Of a stretch of 64,000 nucleotides of DNA, positions 43,886 to 54,305 are shown in pieces (the stretch's first letter is position 1; each line of letters starts with the position of its first letter). Under the pieces are notes generated by a model, which did not search any database, was not told the origin of the DNA, and saw only the letters and a program-made list of their open reading frames with translations. Origin of the DNA: Catonia carolina (taxonomy: Eukaryota > Arthropoda > Insecta > Hemiptera > Achilidae); the NCBI GenBank assembly GCA_035578175.1, contig JAQMRL010000003.1, forward strand, positions 91,800,469 to 91,864,468, read 5' to 3'. A program made the translations under genes and the position numbers.

Positions 43886-44249
43886 GGTAAATTGTAATTT
43901 TATGATGTAAATTAATAACTGTTAAAAATAAATAAAATTTTCTTATCTTATCAGAAAATGTACTTAATTTAGTTTTAATTTCAGGCAAGATTTGTTTCTC
44001 GGAATAATTACCAAATTAATGTAAGTCTAGTAGGCTACCTAGGTCTAATATTTATTTTTGGAAGTTAAAATAATAATTAGGATTGTATGAAGTCTTCAGA
44101 AGGTACAACTAATTCTACCAAAACAAAACAATGAAATAAATTTTGATTTTATTTTATACTTTAATTGGAGTGTATAATTTTATAAATTAATTTTATTACA
44201 GAAAACAATAACAATTTTTAAAGGATGTATTTGCAAGCAGGCTGATAAT
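43886..44249. other. AT-rich, no gene seen
   Basis: Short spacer before the GC-rich block at 44250; nothing supported. Confidence 0.4.
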
Positions 44250-44610
44250 TATGTTACGTGGTTGCGCGCGGTGCGGTGCAGCGTAACTCTTACCATCTTT
44301 TGGAGCGTGACTCGTACTCGTGAAGAGTGGGGGGGGGGGTATAAATGGGGGATATACAGGAATTAAGGGATAGGTATACTCACTACACTGCTGTCTTCAT
44401 CCAGGCGACATTTTCATAGGACCCACAGTTGTATGCCGTATTCCGGGTGAGTAAAAGCGATGTAATTTCAATTTATCGGCGGACGGACCAACTGTCTACG
44501 GCGCGTACTAAGGAGCGAGTGTGCGGTCAGCGGGCACAATGCAAAAGTGATAGCGGGGCCCTCAACTCTTCAACTATAATTCAAATAGTGAGGCTACCAA
44601 ATTGTAAGTG
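44250..44610 (+). promoter_or_regulatory. GC-rich TATA promoter and first-exon candidate
   Basis: A sharp rise in G+C in AT-rich DNA: GCGCGCGGTGCGGTGCAGCG at about 44264, a poly-G run, then TATAAAT at 44340-44346. Downstream are two strong 5' splice sites: CCGG|GTGAGTAA (44448) and AATT|GTAAGTGAG (about 44605). An ATG at about 44433 opens only MPYSG before the first donor. This looks like a host transcription start with a short first exon. No downstream exon could be assigned, and an unrecognised LTR remains possible. Confidence 0.4.
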
Positions 44611-45449
44611 AGTTCTATGAGATTTAAAGAAACTTATAAGTTATAATTAGGCAACTCAATAGTGATACTCCAGTAATGATTACACGTAGGCACTGGCACC
44701 AGCCTTGTTATTTCCTTTAGAATGTATTCATTTATGATTAATTTAATATAATTAAAGAATAATTATTTTATTGACTGTTTAATTTTTTTTTTTCATATAA
44801 CTTTTTTTAATGCATAATCTGTTATAAATAACAATAAATGCAACTTATCAAATAGATATAACTCATGAAAAATTACAACCCACTGGTGTAATTAACGAAT
44901 TAGGCTATAACATTAAAAACATATTATACCGTTCTTAATTAATATTTACAATCAAAATTAGATAGTGCTTTTTTAAATAAATAAATAAAAAATAAATAAA
45001 ATAAATAAATAAAAAAATAAACAAAACCTCCTGTAAAACGAAAAAACAAATAAGAAGTAATAAATAATAAGCACATGATTACGAAATATATGTACACCTA
45101 ACTTTTCTGGAGATAATTTAAAACGTTCATTCAGTTGTTCACAACATTCACACTCAAACACGACAGTCATCTACATAATACTAACATTATAATATTTACA
45201 ACACTTTAAAATCACACTATTAGAATCGCTCTGGGAGATCCAGTACTGTAGCACGTTTTAGTCTATTGACATCATTACTGTTGTCTAAGAGATTCAGTGC
45301 TAAGTGATTTACGTGGTTGTTTAGACGTTCGATGTATTTGCAACTGAAACTTCGTATTTCTTCTCGTACCGTCTGCACATCCATATCACTATTTAATGAA
45401 TTTTACTTTAATTTAATTTTAATTTCCAAGTACTGTGAGTACATATATA
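44611..45449. other. AT-rich, no gene seen
   Basis: Contains an (AAAT)n microsatellite around 44980-45020. No coding support. Confidence 0.4.
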
Positions 45450-46496
45450 CCGGATGTCACACGGAATTCGATTCATAGGGAAATATCATCGATTTTTATT
45501 AGTTTGTTAATATTTTCTTCCCACGAATAAATGAAGACTTGCTATAATCAGGAATCATTAGAAAATGTTTAGACCTTTACAAACTAACAATTTTGATACA
45601 TTTTAAGCAGTTTTAGCTTAAAATATATAAATTTGTAAACCGTGTACTATTTAAGTATTGTACCTTTTATGACGTATTTGGGTTGCCTCCTGTTCTAAAG
45701 TAATGGTAACGTCGTAATGTGTGAAGATTGAAACTGGTGGTTCGAATCCATATCTGCGGTAAAATATTTTTGTTAAAAAATTATTGGAAATATTAAAAAA
45801 ACCTTATTTTTCAAAACATTTTCACAATTTTTTCTCATCTAAAATTATTGCAACAATCAGCTTTCTCTGAAAATTTAATGTAACTGAAAAAAGTACTGAA
45901 TTTGAATACAAAAACAAATTTTTAAGTAAATAACTTAAATTAAGTAATTAAATAATTAATTAACTAACTAAGTAATTATTGATGACAATAATAAATGATA
46001 AACTAAAGCAAATTACGAGAAACAATACACAACAGCTTGTTGTAGAAGGGTGATGGTATGAAAGTAATTACATTTAATTTTCGGAGAAAGCTGATTGTTG
46101 CAATAATTTTAGATGAGAAAACAACTTCAAAACTTAAAAAAACATTTTAAAATATTTCCAATCATTTTTTAACAATAAAAATATTTTACCGTAGTTGGAT
46201 TCAAGCCACCAATTACGACCTCCACACACGTTACCATTACTCCAGAACAGGCAACCCAAAACCGTTTGAAATTTACAATAGTTAAATAAAAAACGGTTTA
46301 CAAATTATATGTTAATGTATTTTAAGTTAAAATACATCTTAAAATGTATCAAAATTGATATTTTTTAAAGATCTTAATATTTTCTAATGACTCCTGATTA
46401 TAAAAAGTTTTTATTTATTTTTGTGGGAAAAAAATTTAACAAACTAATAAAAATCAATGCTATTTCCCTATGGTTTAAATTCCTTGACACACCTGA
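45450..46496. mobile_element. Fold-back element with tRNA-like sequence in both arms
   Basis: Arms of about 500 bp are inverted copies: TAGGGAAATATCATCGATTT (left) against AAATCAATGCTATTTCCCTA (right), and CAATCAGCTTTCTCTG against CRGAGAAAGCTGATTG near the centre. TA lies outside both ends (45448-45449 and 46497-46498). The left arm carries GGGTTGCCTCCTGTTC, TAAAGTAATGG and an exact B-box GGTTCGAATCC at about 45740; the right arm carries its complement with B-box GGCTTGAATCC. No ORF. Confidence 0.75.
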
Positions 46497-47159
46497 TACC
46501 TATAAACGACGCTTTAAGAATTTGACTTCAATCTGATATTATTTTAAATTCATTAATTTACTGATTACAAAGTTATTATTCAGGATAGCAAGGACAACTT
46601 GCAAAGAAGCCATTCAGGTTTTGTGATGTTTATCGTGTTTAATTTGACAACATGTAGATAGAGAAACGAAAGTGATGGTCTTTCAACAAAAATATCAAGT
46701 CAGGACAAAGATAATGGTTGATAGAATAATTCTGAAGCAAATCAGTCGTTTTTTTTATTTGGGATGGGGTGGTAGGCATCAAAGATAACCTAAACAGACT
46801 TTTCTCGAGTGTTGCATACACCCTGTAGTTAGAAACTCTTTTAAATTGTAGGAGCAATTTTTTCCACCGATACTTTTTATGGTTGTCTGCGAATTCATTA
46901 TAAAGACTGAAATATTTCAGGATAAATATTTTGAAGACGCCATACTTGTTCACAGACACAAATTAGGTAAATTCATTTGGTAAGCGATAAGTAATAAGAT
47001 TACATCATTATCATTGTACGGTCATGTTTTTGTCCGATCACTTTTCATAAATTTTTGTGAGCGTAGGCTACTACCTAAGGACAGAAGTGAACTTCTTCAC
47101 AGTAGGAAATTAATCCTGAATAACTTGATGTTCAAATCTTCTCTTCCGATTTTCAAATA
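46497..47159. other. AT-rich, no gene seen
   Basis: A 106-codon minus ORF (46639-46959) has no recognised motif and no splice framing; I do not call it. It lies between two transposons and ends near a TA target site. Confidence 0.4.
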
Positions 47160-48469
47160 CCGAGTGGCCCATATGTCGGTTTCCCTATGAGATCGGATAT
47201 TTCATTTTGATAAGTTGGTAATAGTGTAATGTGTAATAGTGTTGACAGCATCACATACAATATTAATTAGCCTGTAACAGTGGCTAGTGTAAGGTACGTC
47301 TCCGTGTATTTACTATTTTCTTCCTTCGTAACGGTACTTTTAAAATGTTTACAACTGAACAACGAGTTTATATGCTTCAGTTGTGGTGGAAGCATCATAA
47401 AAATACTCCTAAAGTACTGGAAGAATTTAGTGATAAGTATCCAGGTGTGTAGTTACCCACTAGGCAACATTTACGAAAATTAAATAAGAAATTTTAAAAC
47501 ACAGGAAGCGTATTAAATGCCTCGAAGTGTGGTTGTCTACGCTTGATTTGCAATGACGATAACCTACAAAAGGTTGCTGAAGCGTTTGTATCCTGTCTTG
47601 GTAAATCAACGCGTAAGGCATATTCTAAACTAAGCTTATGACAAAACTAGCGTGCAAAGGATAATGCAGAAATTAAAATTGAAGCCATTTCGTCCATCTT
47701 TACTCCAAGCCCTTCATAAGGATGATAGTGACAGGTGGTTGGAATTCTGTGAGACAGTCGCTATCCGTACAGAAGCCGGTCAAAACTTTTTGCGATCAAT
47801 TTTATGGTCTGTTGAACTTAATGAACGTGTTAATCGGCATAACTGCGTGTACTGGTTGGATACAAATCCTCATATTGTAATTCAAAAAGAGCTGAATGTG
47901 CCTGGTGTCGTGGTATGGGGAGGTATTTCGAGTACTGCACTAAAAGGTCCTTATTTTTTTTTGAGGGAAATGTTAACTCGGAAAATTACTTACAAATGCT
48001 GCAGGAAGTAGTATTTCCGGAACTTGAAAACAATCCTGTTTACAAAATGCAATCGCTCATCCGGTAACAAGATGGTGCCTCAGCACACTTCGGTATCGAA
48101 GTTCGTGATTTTTTAAATTCCAAAGTTGATGATTGGATTGGTCATCGTGGTACAATCGAATGCCCTGCGCGCTCGCCAGACTTAATGCAATGTGATTTTT
48201 CACTGTGAGGCAATTGAAATTGCATTTGACTATGTAAATGACGATAAAATGTTACTGTTGAAAATTTGTGAATCAGTTTTAAGTCGTATAAAGTGTATAA
48301 AGAATCATGGTGGACATTTTGAACATGTGCTATAACATTTTCAAGGTAATATTATATTTATGTACAGTTCATATAATAAATTTGTTTTTTTTGTCTATAG
48401 GTTTCTTATTCCATTAACCTTACTTCCAATTTCTGTAAATATTGGGGAACCGACAAATGGGCCACTCTG
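47160..48469 (+). mobile_element. Mariner-like transposon with both TIRs, DD40D spacing, inactive
   Basis: TIRs GAGTGGCCCATATGTCGG (start 47160) and CCGACAAATGGGCCACTC (ending 48469) match over 26 bp with three differences. TA flanks both ends (47158-47159 and 48470-48471), so all 1,310 bp of the unit are present. The transposase runs 47345 to about 48340 but is broken by stops and shifts. Confidence 0.85.
47345..48340 (+). pseudogene. Mariner-like transposase, pseudogene
   Basis: Begins MFTTEQRVYMLQLWWK, a first helix-turn-helix, with a stop at 47454. A second HTH region follows (NLQKVAEAFVSCLGKSTRKA), then frame 47652-48011 with LKLKPFRPSLLQALHKDD, NRHNCVYWLDTNPHIV and GVVVWGGISSTALKGPYFF. 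In the last part QQDGASAHFGIEVRDFL precedes ARSPDLMQCDFSL; I count 40 residues between the second and third catalytic Asp. That is near the DD41D (rosa-like) group and unlike the DD34D element at 33633. At least four lesions rule out function. Confidence 0.8.
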
Positions 48470-48471
48470 TA

Positions 48472-49766
48472 ATTCTTTGAAGTGATTTTCCTATCAAACT
48501 AAAAACTTAAACATTGGAACTTCTAATGAAAAAAGAATAAATAAATGAACCAACTACACATTATTTACAAATCTTTTGAGCATATTTATTTTTCCAAATG
48601 ACAACAAAATTTAATTAAATAACTTATAATTTACTACATAATTATAATAATATATTAATTATATCTCTTAAAAAAGAATTTATTTAAATTTACAATATTT
48701 ACAAATACAATCTATATTTAACTAAATTTATAGTCACTTTTCCTTTAATGTTTATTTGTTTCGTTTTCACTCACACCTTAATTTCATAAACGACGCACAC
48801 ACACGCATTTTCGCACTAATAACTTATACGTATATATTTTAAAATTTATCTGGTGGTTTTTTATTTTCAATAAATATTATTTTGTTTCATAATAATATAA
48901 TAATACTGTTTTTCATTAACTTAATATTATCATTGTTATTTACAAAATTGTCAGTTTTTAAAATTTAAATTACACTTATTGTTAAGTTTTATTATATTAT
49001 TTTTATTAGTTTTTGGTAAAAATCCTTTGTATCGTCTGTTTTTAAAACAATTGAGCAGAACGCACTGGGAGTCTAATTTTAAACTTTTTGAATTACGCTC
49101 CAATATTGAGGTGATATTCGTATCTATAATAAGTGTCTTATAAATTAACTTAAGTAGGTACTTATTATGTCTTATCATAAAGTGTGTTATGCTCTATTTA
49201 TGACGAGCAAGAAAACTGATTAAATAAAAGACAGTATCTTTTAAATAAACGTCATTAATAATTAAATAATGTTTTCTGAAATAACAAAAATTTAACTGAT
49301 TATTTGAGACAAACATTTGATAAGTACGAGTACTACTTTAAAAAAATTATTAGTACTTCTTGGAATATATTTCCAGAAAATTGGGTAGTCATTTCTGAAA
49401 AAATATTTTTCTTTACTAGAGAAAATTTTACACTTCAACCAGTTTCCTGTTGTATTTATCGATTTACAAGAATTTATAAATTTGAATTTGAAAAAGGAAA
49501 ATTAGCTTTCATTAGTCTTGAAGATGATATCCATGGAAATAAAAATTTTATCATTCGTTTTTCTACCAGCATATTCACAGAATATTTAACAAAATTTTGA
49601 ACATATTTTATACATTTTTTTTGGGTGATTTTTTATATGTAAATTCAGCGATATTTAGGAGCAATAGTATTATGAATTCATTTAATATATAATACATATT
49701 ATTTGTTTTTAAAACATTTGCCGTTGTTTACAAAATGTCAGTTGTTGTCCACGGCTTGTCTGTGTG
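48472..49766. other. AT-rich; possible 3' UTR of the minus-strand gene
   Basis: If the last exon at 49767-49841 is real, its 3' UTR would lie here on the minus strand. Several TTTATT words (AATAAA on minus) could serve as poly-A signals. A plus ORF at 49304-49600 (98 codons, Phe/Ile-rich) is unrecognised and probably chance. Confidence 0.35.
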
Positions 49767-49841
49767 TCAGAAACGTGTAGCCGTGACGACTTGAGTCGGT
49801 TGCGATTGCTGTACTACTCGAATTGCTGAAGGATCCACTAT
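49767..49841 (-). CDS. Possible last exon of the adhesion-receptor gene
   Basis: On the minus strand an acceptor (GATTTTCCAG, just above 49841) opens a frame that, in the phase 0 left by the exon at 54138-54305, reads IVDPSAIRVVQQSQPTQVV and ends TATRF at TGA (49767-49769). A second frame is also open, to 49738, with GSFSNSSSTAIATDSSRHGY. The local G+C is higher than the surroundings on both sides. Pairing with 54138 rests on strand, phase and proximity; the choice of frame is uncertain. Confidence 0.4.
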   Translation of the reverse strand: MVDPSAIRVVQQSQPTQVVTATRF

Positions 49842-50067
49842 CTGGAAAATCAATAATTTAAAAATAATTAAAATTCACGCACACAGAATCTTACAGTATA
49901 TATTTTTAACCTCATGACGGACAATGACGCATATGTGGTCATTAAAACCACAGCTCGATATCAGTTAATTAATTTGACGCCTAATTGCCATAAGTTGCCA
50001 GAAACCTTTGTAGGTTGCACTACTCTTTTGTTGCATTATCAGCTGTAATTCATACGTACTGCCCAAA

Positions 50068-50571
50068 ACAGGCAGGTGGACTATTACATAATGACCTAAA
50101 CCTGCCCTCCATAAAAGAAGAAATTAAACAACATAGCGAAAAACATTTACAAAAACTAAAAGACCATCAGAATTCATTAGCGATTAACCTCCTCGACAAC
50201 AGCGAAGATACTAACAGACTGAAACGTTTTAAAACATTAGACTTACCTGTATGATTTTGTTAATCATTTAAACCTTTTTTTTCTACTTCAACTACTAATT
50301 ATCATCATCTCAGCCATCTTATCATCTCTATTATCGTCATCATCTCCAGCTTCAACAACTTTGTGTTTTAAGTTGTTAATTTACAGTTCATCAAGTGTTC
50401 TGTACACATATACATACATATATATTTTTCTTCACATTTAGTCTTGTTGAAACACACTACTGAGTGTGGTTTTTATTTTAATTCTAAGGCTATTACTCAG
50501 ATTTTCTCGTCTTTGCTTAAAGCTTTTGTTTATAAACTGATTGTAAATAAATACACTGTTACAAAAAAAAA
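50068..50571 (+). mobile_element. Jockey-clade LINE 3' end with poly-A
   Basis: The plus frame ends at 50254 with GLLHNDLNLPSIKEEIKQHS, NSLAINLLDNSED and RLKRFKTLDLPV, the Jockey ORF2 C-terminus. About 300 bp of 3' UTR follow, with AATAAA (about 50545) and a 9-10 base A tail at 50562-50571. It is strongly 5'-truncated. It differs clearly from the two minus-strand Jockey copies at 32437 and 52004. Confidence 0.8.
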
Positions 50572-50895
50572 ATTATTTGCTCTCGATCTGTTTGTTCCAG
50601 GGCTACAAAAAGTAGATCTCTTTCTTATCAACAAGATCAGGTAATTGACTGAAACACTTAACAAGAAGCGGTAGAGGTGTAAAAGACACTAGTCAAAGTT
50701 ATCTTCTTTGAGAATAATGAATATTATTATACAGCCAGGCCCTGTGGTAAATGAAGTAAAGATGTCATTTGTCGGGTGGCAAATCTGTGCTTTCAAGGGG
50801 GCCTGGCATGCTGATAAGCATACTTTTTAATTCAGTTAGGAAGGAAATGGTAAACCACTCACTCAACTCCTTAGTGAATGACACCCTACACCCAC
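50572..50895 (+). repeat. Repeat B copy
   Basis: GTTCCAGGGCTACAAAAAG, GCGGTAGAGGTGTAAAAGAC, TTATCTTCTTTGAGAATAATG, GGCCTGGCATGCTGATAAGC and AATGGTAAACCACTCACTC in order. It starts exactly after the Jockey poly-A tail. The plus ORF at 50769-51215 is not a gene. Confidence 0.7.
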
Positions 50896-51899
50896 GTTAT
50901 AACCGGGGACCACTGTATAATTATTTGCTCCCTTCTTTTAGTATTATTCGTAATGGCAATACATTGTTATTAAAAGGTCATTTAAAATCCAAAAGAATCG
51001 GTAATTCAAACCGCCTGTGGTTCCAGTTGTTCAGTTTTTCGACGATACACTATATATTGATATTTTTATTTTGGTTATATATACACTGTGAAGAAGAGGA
51101 GATTGAGAATTCTTTTTTAAAAATTCCACGACAAACATCTATTTCATTACGTAATTGTTACAAAGAAAGCACTATACATAGTATTTTCTATCGTGAATTA
51201 TCTTGTAAAATTTAAATGATGATTAAAAACAGTTACTTTATTTATTAAAAAAGTTACGAGCTTAATATGACCATTGTTTTAAAACTACTTCTTTTTAAAT
51301 ACAACTGTAATTATTTTAATGAATTTACTAAAAACTGTTCCACATAATTTAGTTAGTTTCACTTGTTTTGCTAGGAGAATAACAGTAAATAGTAATTGCT
51401 TGTAAGAACCACATAGTTGTGTTGTTTAGTAACTAAGTAAAATACATTAATTATCAAACTGTTTTAAATTGTTACTGTAGGAAATTTACTGAACTTTTAA
51501 GTCGGTGGAAAATCTCAACTTTCTCAAATTGAATTTATGTCAGGCGTCTCGTTAATGCATTACCATCCACGTTTATCCGCATCCAATTGGAGTTAAAGTT
51601 ACCCGATTAACTGTCATACCGATTTATTATTTATTACTACTGTTGTACAGGGTGGTATTTAATTCGGAAACCGCTTTATATTTCTAAACTGAGCGATACT
51701 AGTAGGTAGAAACAAATTCAAATCTATATAGCTCTAGTTACTTTACGGGGTGTTTGAAATTTTTGGTCGCCATTTTGAATTCGCAGTATTGAATCAAGCT
51801 ATTTATTTTTAAATAAAAGGTGACCATGTGATGATTTTAATGTAAATTTCCTTTTGTCTTTGATTTTTTTTATTACGGTACGGTACATTGAGCTGCACA
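50896..51899. other. AT-rich, no gene seen
   Basis: No splice-framed coding block found. A short GC-richer piece at 51540-51620 has one open plus frame but no donor. Confidence 0.4.
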
Positions 51900-52335
51900 A
51901 CTTCCGTATATGACATTTAAATGGCGGTGGGGAATTTCACTTTAAGGAAAAGAGGTACCCAATGGTACATTCTCCGTTTAAAACTATGGGTATTGTCTAT
52001 TATTCAGACCAAAAGGTCTCTACTCCGTTTTCGCTTTAGATGTCGCACAGTTGGGAAGGTCCTTGTAGCTAGATCATGGGCTAGTTGGTTTGGAGAGTCA
52101 TCTAGTCTTTCGTGAAATGTACTACACAAGGACGCAGTTAGCGCCTTTACTGTCGGAATTTTGAAATCGTTGTGGAAGGTTTTACTGCTTACATAAAAAG
52201 GAGCGCCAGAAGAAAGTCTTAAGAATTTTGATTGAAAGGTCTGGATTGACTTTAAATTACTCTTGGCTGCTTCTCCTATGAGCTGGACACCACAAGTTCA
52301 GAGAAATACAAATCCCTTTTAATGTAAAATTTAAC
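51900..52335 (-). mobile_element. Jockey-clade LINE ORF2 C-terminus with part of 3' UTR
   Basis: The minus strand reads VQLIGEAAKSNLKSIQTFQS, KFLRLSSGAPFYVSSKTFH, FKIPTVKALTA and HLKRKRSRDLLV before the stop at 52004-52006. It shares the layout of 32437-32745 but is a diverged copy. It is truncated 5' of VQLIG. The plus ORF at 51921-52115 is a shadow. Confidence 0.75.
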
Positions 52336-52950
52336 TCTGAAAACTACGGTGGAACACACTTCTCGATAAATGGCTTCGTTTCCGAGTAATAAACTAAGAA
52401 TTCTAAGATGCTAAAACAGAAAACACATGGTAGAAACTACATTTGTTGTAGGTTTCCCTTGTCCTTCAGGACTGAATTGAAAGGTGGCTTAGGAGAGATA
52501 AGGCATGCAAAATTAAAAATATTGCTTGTTCAGCAGTAACTAATGATATCAATCCAAACTATACAGTGTAACTATTAATGAATATGGTACAAACGTATTG
52601 AACCTGAGTTGGCCGAGTTGTAGCAGTTAATGGTCTGTGTTATTTGAATAACTAGTACTTTAAACTCTACAGCTTAGCAGGAGTAAACCTTCAACGAAAG
52701 CAGTATAATATAATGGGGTAAAACACGCTGTAGATACTATTTTTATAACTGTGTAGCTGTTGAAGTATTGGTTTTGAGTGTATTTTGCAATAAAAAAAAC
52801 GCAAAAAAGTTTCTACGGAGCTATTAATCTCGTTGTATTACTGACACGTATTCTCTGGTTTTTCAAATTTAAATGCTTGTACTCTAAATAATTGAAAGCT
52901 TTTATCGAGAAAAGGGTTTCATCATTGTTTTTAGTTAAATTTGACATAAC
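52336..52950. other. AT-rich, no gene seen
   Basis: A tRNA-like word (GTTGGCCGAGTTGTAGCAG, about 52611) is present but no B-box follows at the right distance. Confidence 0.4.
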
Positions 52951-52952
52951 CA

Positions 52953-53275
52953 CCGGATTAGTCTAGTGATAGAATCGTTGCTGCGAGTCAGATATTTGAC
53001 AGCTGATGTAAGGAGACGAAGTTTTGTGGTTCAAATCCTAGTAAAGGTAGTTAATTTTTTAAGGGTTTGAATGCTAAACAGTAGTTACCGGTGTACTTTG
53101 ATGGTTAGGGTCCAATTAACCATACTTTCCTAGGAATGGTTGGTCTGACTCTGTGCAAGAATACACCAATCATTTACACGTTATAATTATCATCCTCATT
53201 TCATTAACTCATGGGGTTGCTTATTGTTTGAAATTGAATAAATTGGAATGTACAAATTTTAGGGTAAAAAAAAAT
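52953..53275 (+). repeat. SINE2, complete copy
   Basis: The reference copy of the family. The tRNA-like head CCACCGGATTAGTCTAGTG, with GGTTCAAATCCTAG as B-box, is followed by the body TTTGAATGCTAAACAGTAG through GGGGTTGCTTATTGTTTG and an A-rich end. About 320 bp. No clear target duplication. Confidence 0.75.
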
Positions 53276-53415
53276 ATTACAGTCAACATCCGTCATATTG
53301 TGGTCACCTGTATATTTAAAAATGAATAATTCAATTCAACATGGAAGATCCAAGATGGCAGCCAAAATTTTCAAAAATACGATAAAGTAGTAGCCTATTA
53401 TTTTAACTTCTACCT

Positions 53416-53815
53416 GTGTGGAGCAGAGCCCTAAAAATTAAAAGATACAGCGGTAGGCTTCTAAGGATGCAGCGGAAACTGGCTCTGAAAATATGTAGTG
53501 CTTTTAGAAATGTATCAAACTTCATGAAGTACCGAAATGTCGACTGTGCGACAGTGAAGAGGAGGAGTCAATTGCGCATATTTTTGAAAGATTTACCTAT
53601 TTTAGCCTCTACAGAATGGAGACATCTGAGAAGATAGGCGTTGCACAGTGGATTCCAGAGAGAGTAGGGGCAGCGGCCAGGCAGCGGGTTTTTGGTTGGT
53701 AAGGCGGTTGCGGTCTCCTTGGGGATGGGCGAGGACGCCTGAATTGAGTCCAACTTTACTTCCCCTATCGTGAGGGAGTGAACATGAGTTTTTCTTGCCG
53801 CCTCAGATAAAAAAA
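53416..53815 (+). mobile_element. R1-like LINE fragment with internal deletion
   Basis: The frame from 53416 reads MWSRALKIKRYSGRLLRMQR, KLALKICSAFRNVS, the QR...L...AYRTVS-type block after the RT of R1-group elements. A +1 shift then gives the CRLCDSEEE zinc knuckle also seen at 3562. At about 53675 it jumps from GTAGGGGCAGCG directly to GCCAGGCAGCGGG of the 3' UTR, skipping about 350 nt relative to 3562-4230, and ends GCCGCCTCAGATAAAAAAAC. Confidence 0.75.
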
Positions 53816-54137
53816 CTATCTAAATTTGAATTTATTTTTACCTCTTAGTATTGATCAATTCAGACCCATATAAAGCCGTTTTCTTACTTAAATTTCAATT
53901 CCTCTAATAAATGATTAATAATTTATTAATTTTTAGTCGTTTTACTAGTTAGTAACAGTATAAAATGAACAATTGACTTAGTTCAATAAATGTTTTAAAA
54001 CCAACATTTAAAAATCCAATGTTGTTTAATGGATTCGTGAAAATAAAAGTGTAAGTAAAAAAGGATAATTGTGAATATTTTAAATTAATCGATGTTAAAG
54101 AAAAAGTAATGATAAAAATACTAATTTATAAACTTAC
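53816..54137. other. Presumed intron
   Basis: AT-rich, immediately downstream (minus strand) of the 54138 exon; no features seen. Confidence 0.35.
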
Positions 54138-54305
54138 TGCGGCTGATTCCCTTGTATGGGAGATGAGTGGAGTTTCGGCTGTAGCAAGGCAAAGTGCTGG
54201 GTCGATTTGGGAGTAGATTGTCTCCTGACATTTTGGCGGAGGTTTTCTGATGAGTGTCGCGTAGACAGAACTTGGTAGAGACAACTCTGCATATGTCACT
54301 TCCCC
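54138..54305 (-). CDS. Exon: cytoplasmic tail of an Ig-superfamily adhesion receptor (Sidestep/nephrin-like)
   Basis: Exactly 168 nt (56 codons, phase 0 to 0) between an acceptor GATGCAG and a strong donor GTAAGTTT on the minus strand. It reads GEVTYAELSLPSSVYATLIR, PPPKCQETIYSQIDPALC and TPLISHTRESAA. VTYAEL, SVYATL and TIYSQI fit or approach the V/IxYxxL/I phosphotyrosine (ITIM-like) pattern. From memory, insect Ig-superfamily neuronal receptors related to Sidestep carry such V.YAEL and IYAQID motifs in their tails, where they recruit SH2 proteins. No TM or Ig exon was found within the window. Two overlapping minus ORFs in other frames are not real. Confidence 0.5.

Noticed and set aside
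45735..45760. Stand-alone tRNA gene at the exact B-box GGTTCGAATCC
   Set aside because: It lies inside a fold-back arm and is mirrored in the other arm; no acceptor-stem pairing was found.
46639..46959. 106-codon minus ORF as a gene
   Set aside because: No recognisable domain, in a short gap between two transposons.
49304..49600. 98-codon plus ORF as a gene
   Set aside because: No motif, Phe/Ile-rich AT-driven composition, no splice or promoter support.
51921..52115. 64-codon plus ORF
   Set aside because: Antisense to the Jockey ORF2 C-terminus.
52605..52690. Leu/Ser-type tRNA suggested by GTTGGCCGAG
   Set aside because: No B-box at the proper distance and no 3' stem partner.
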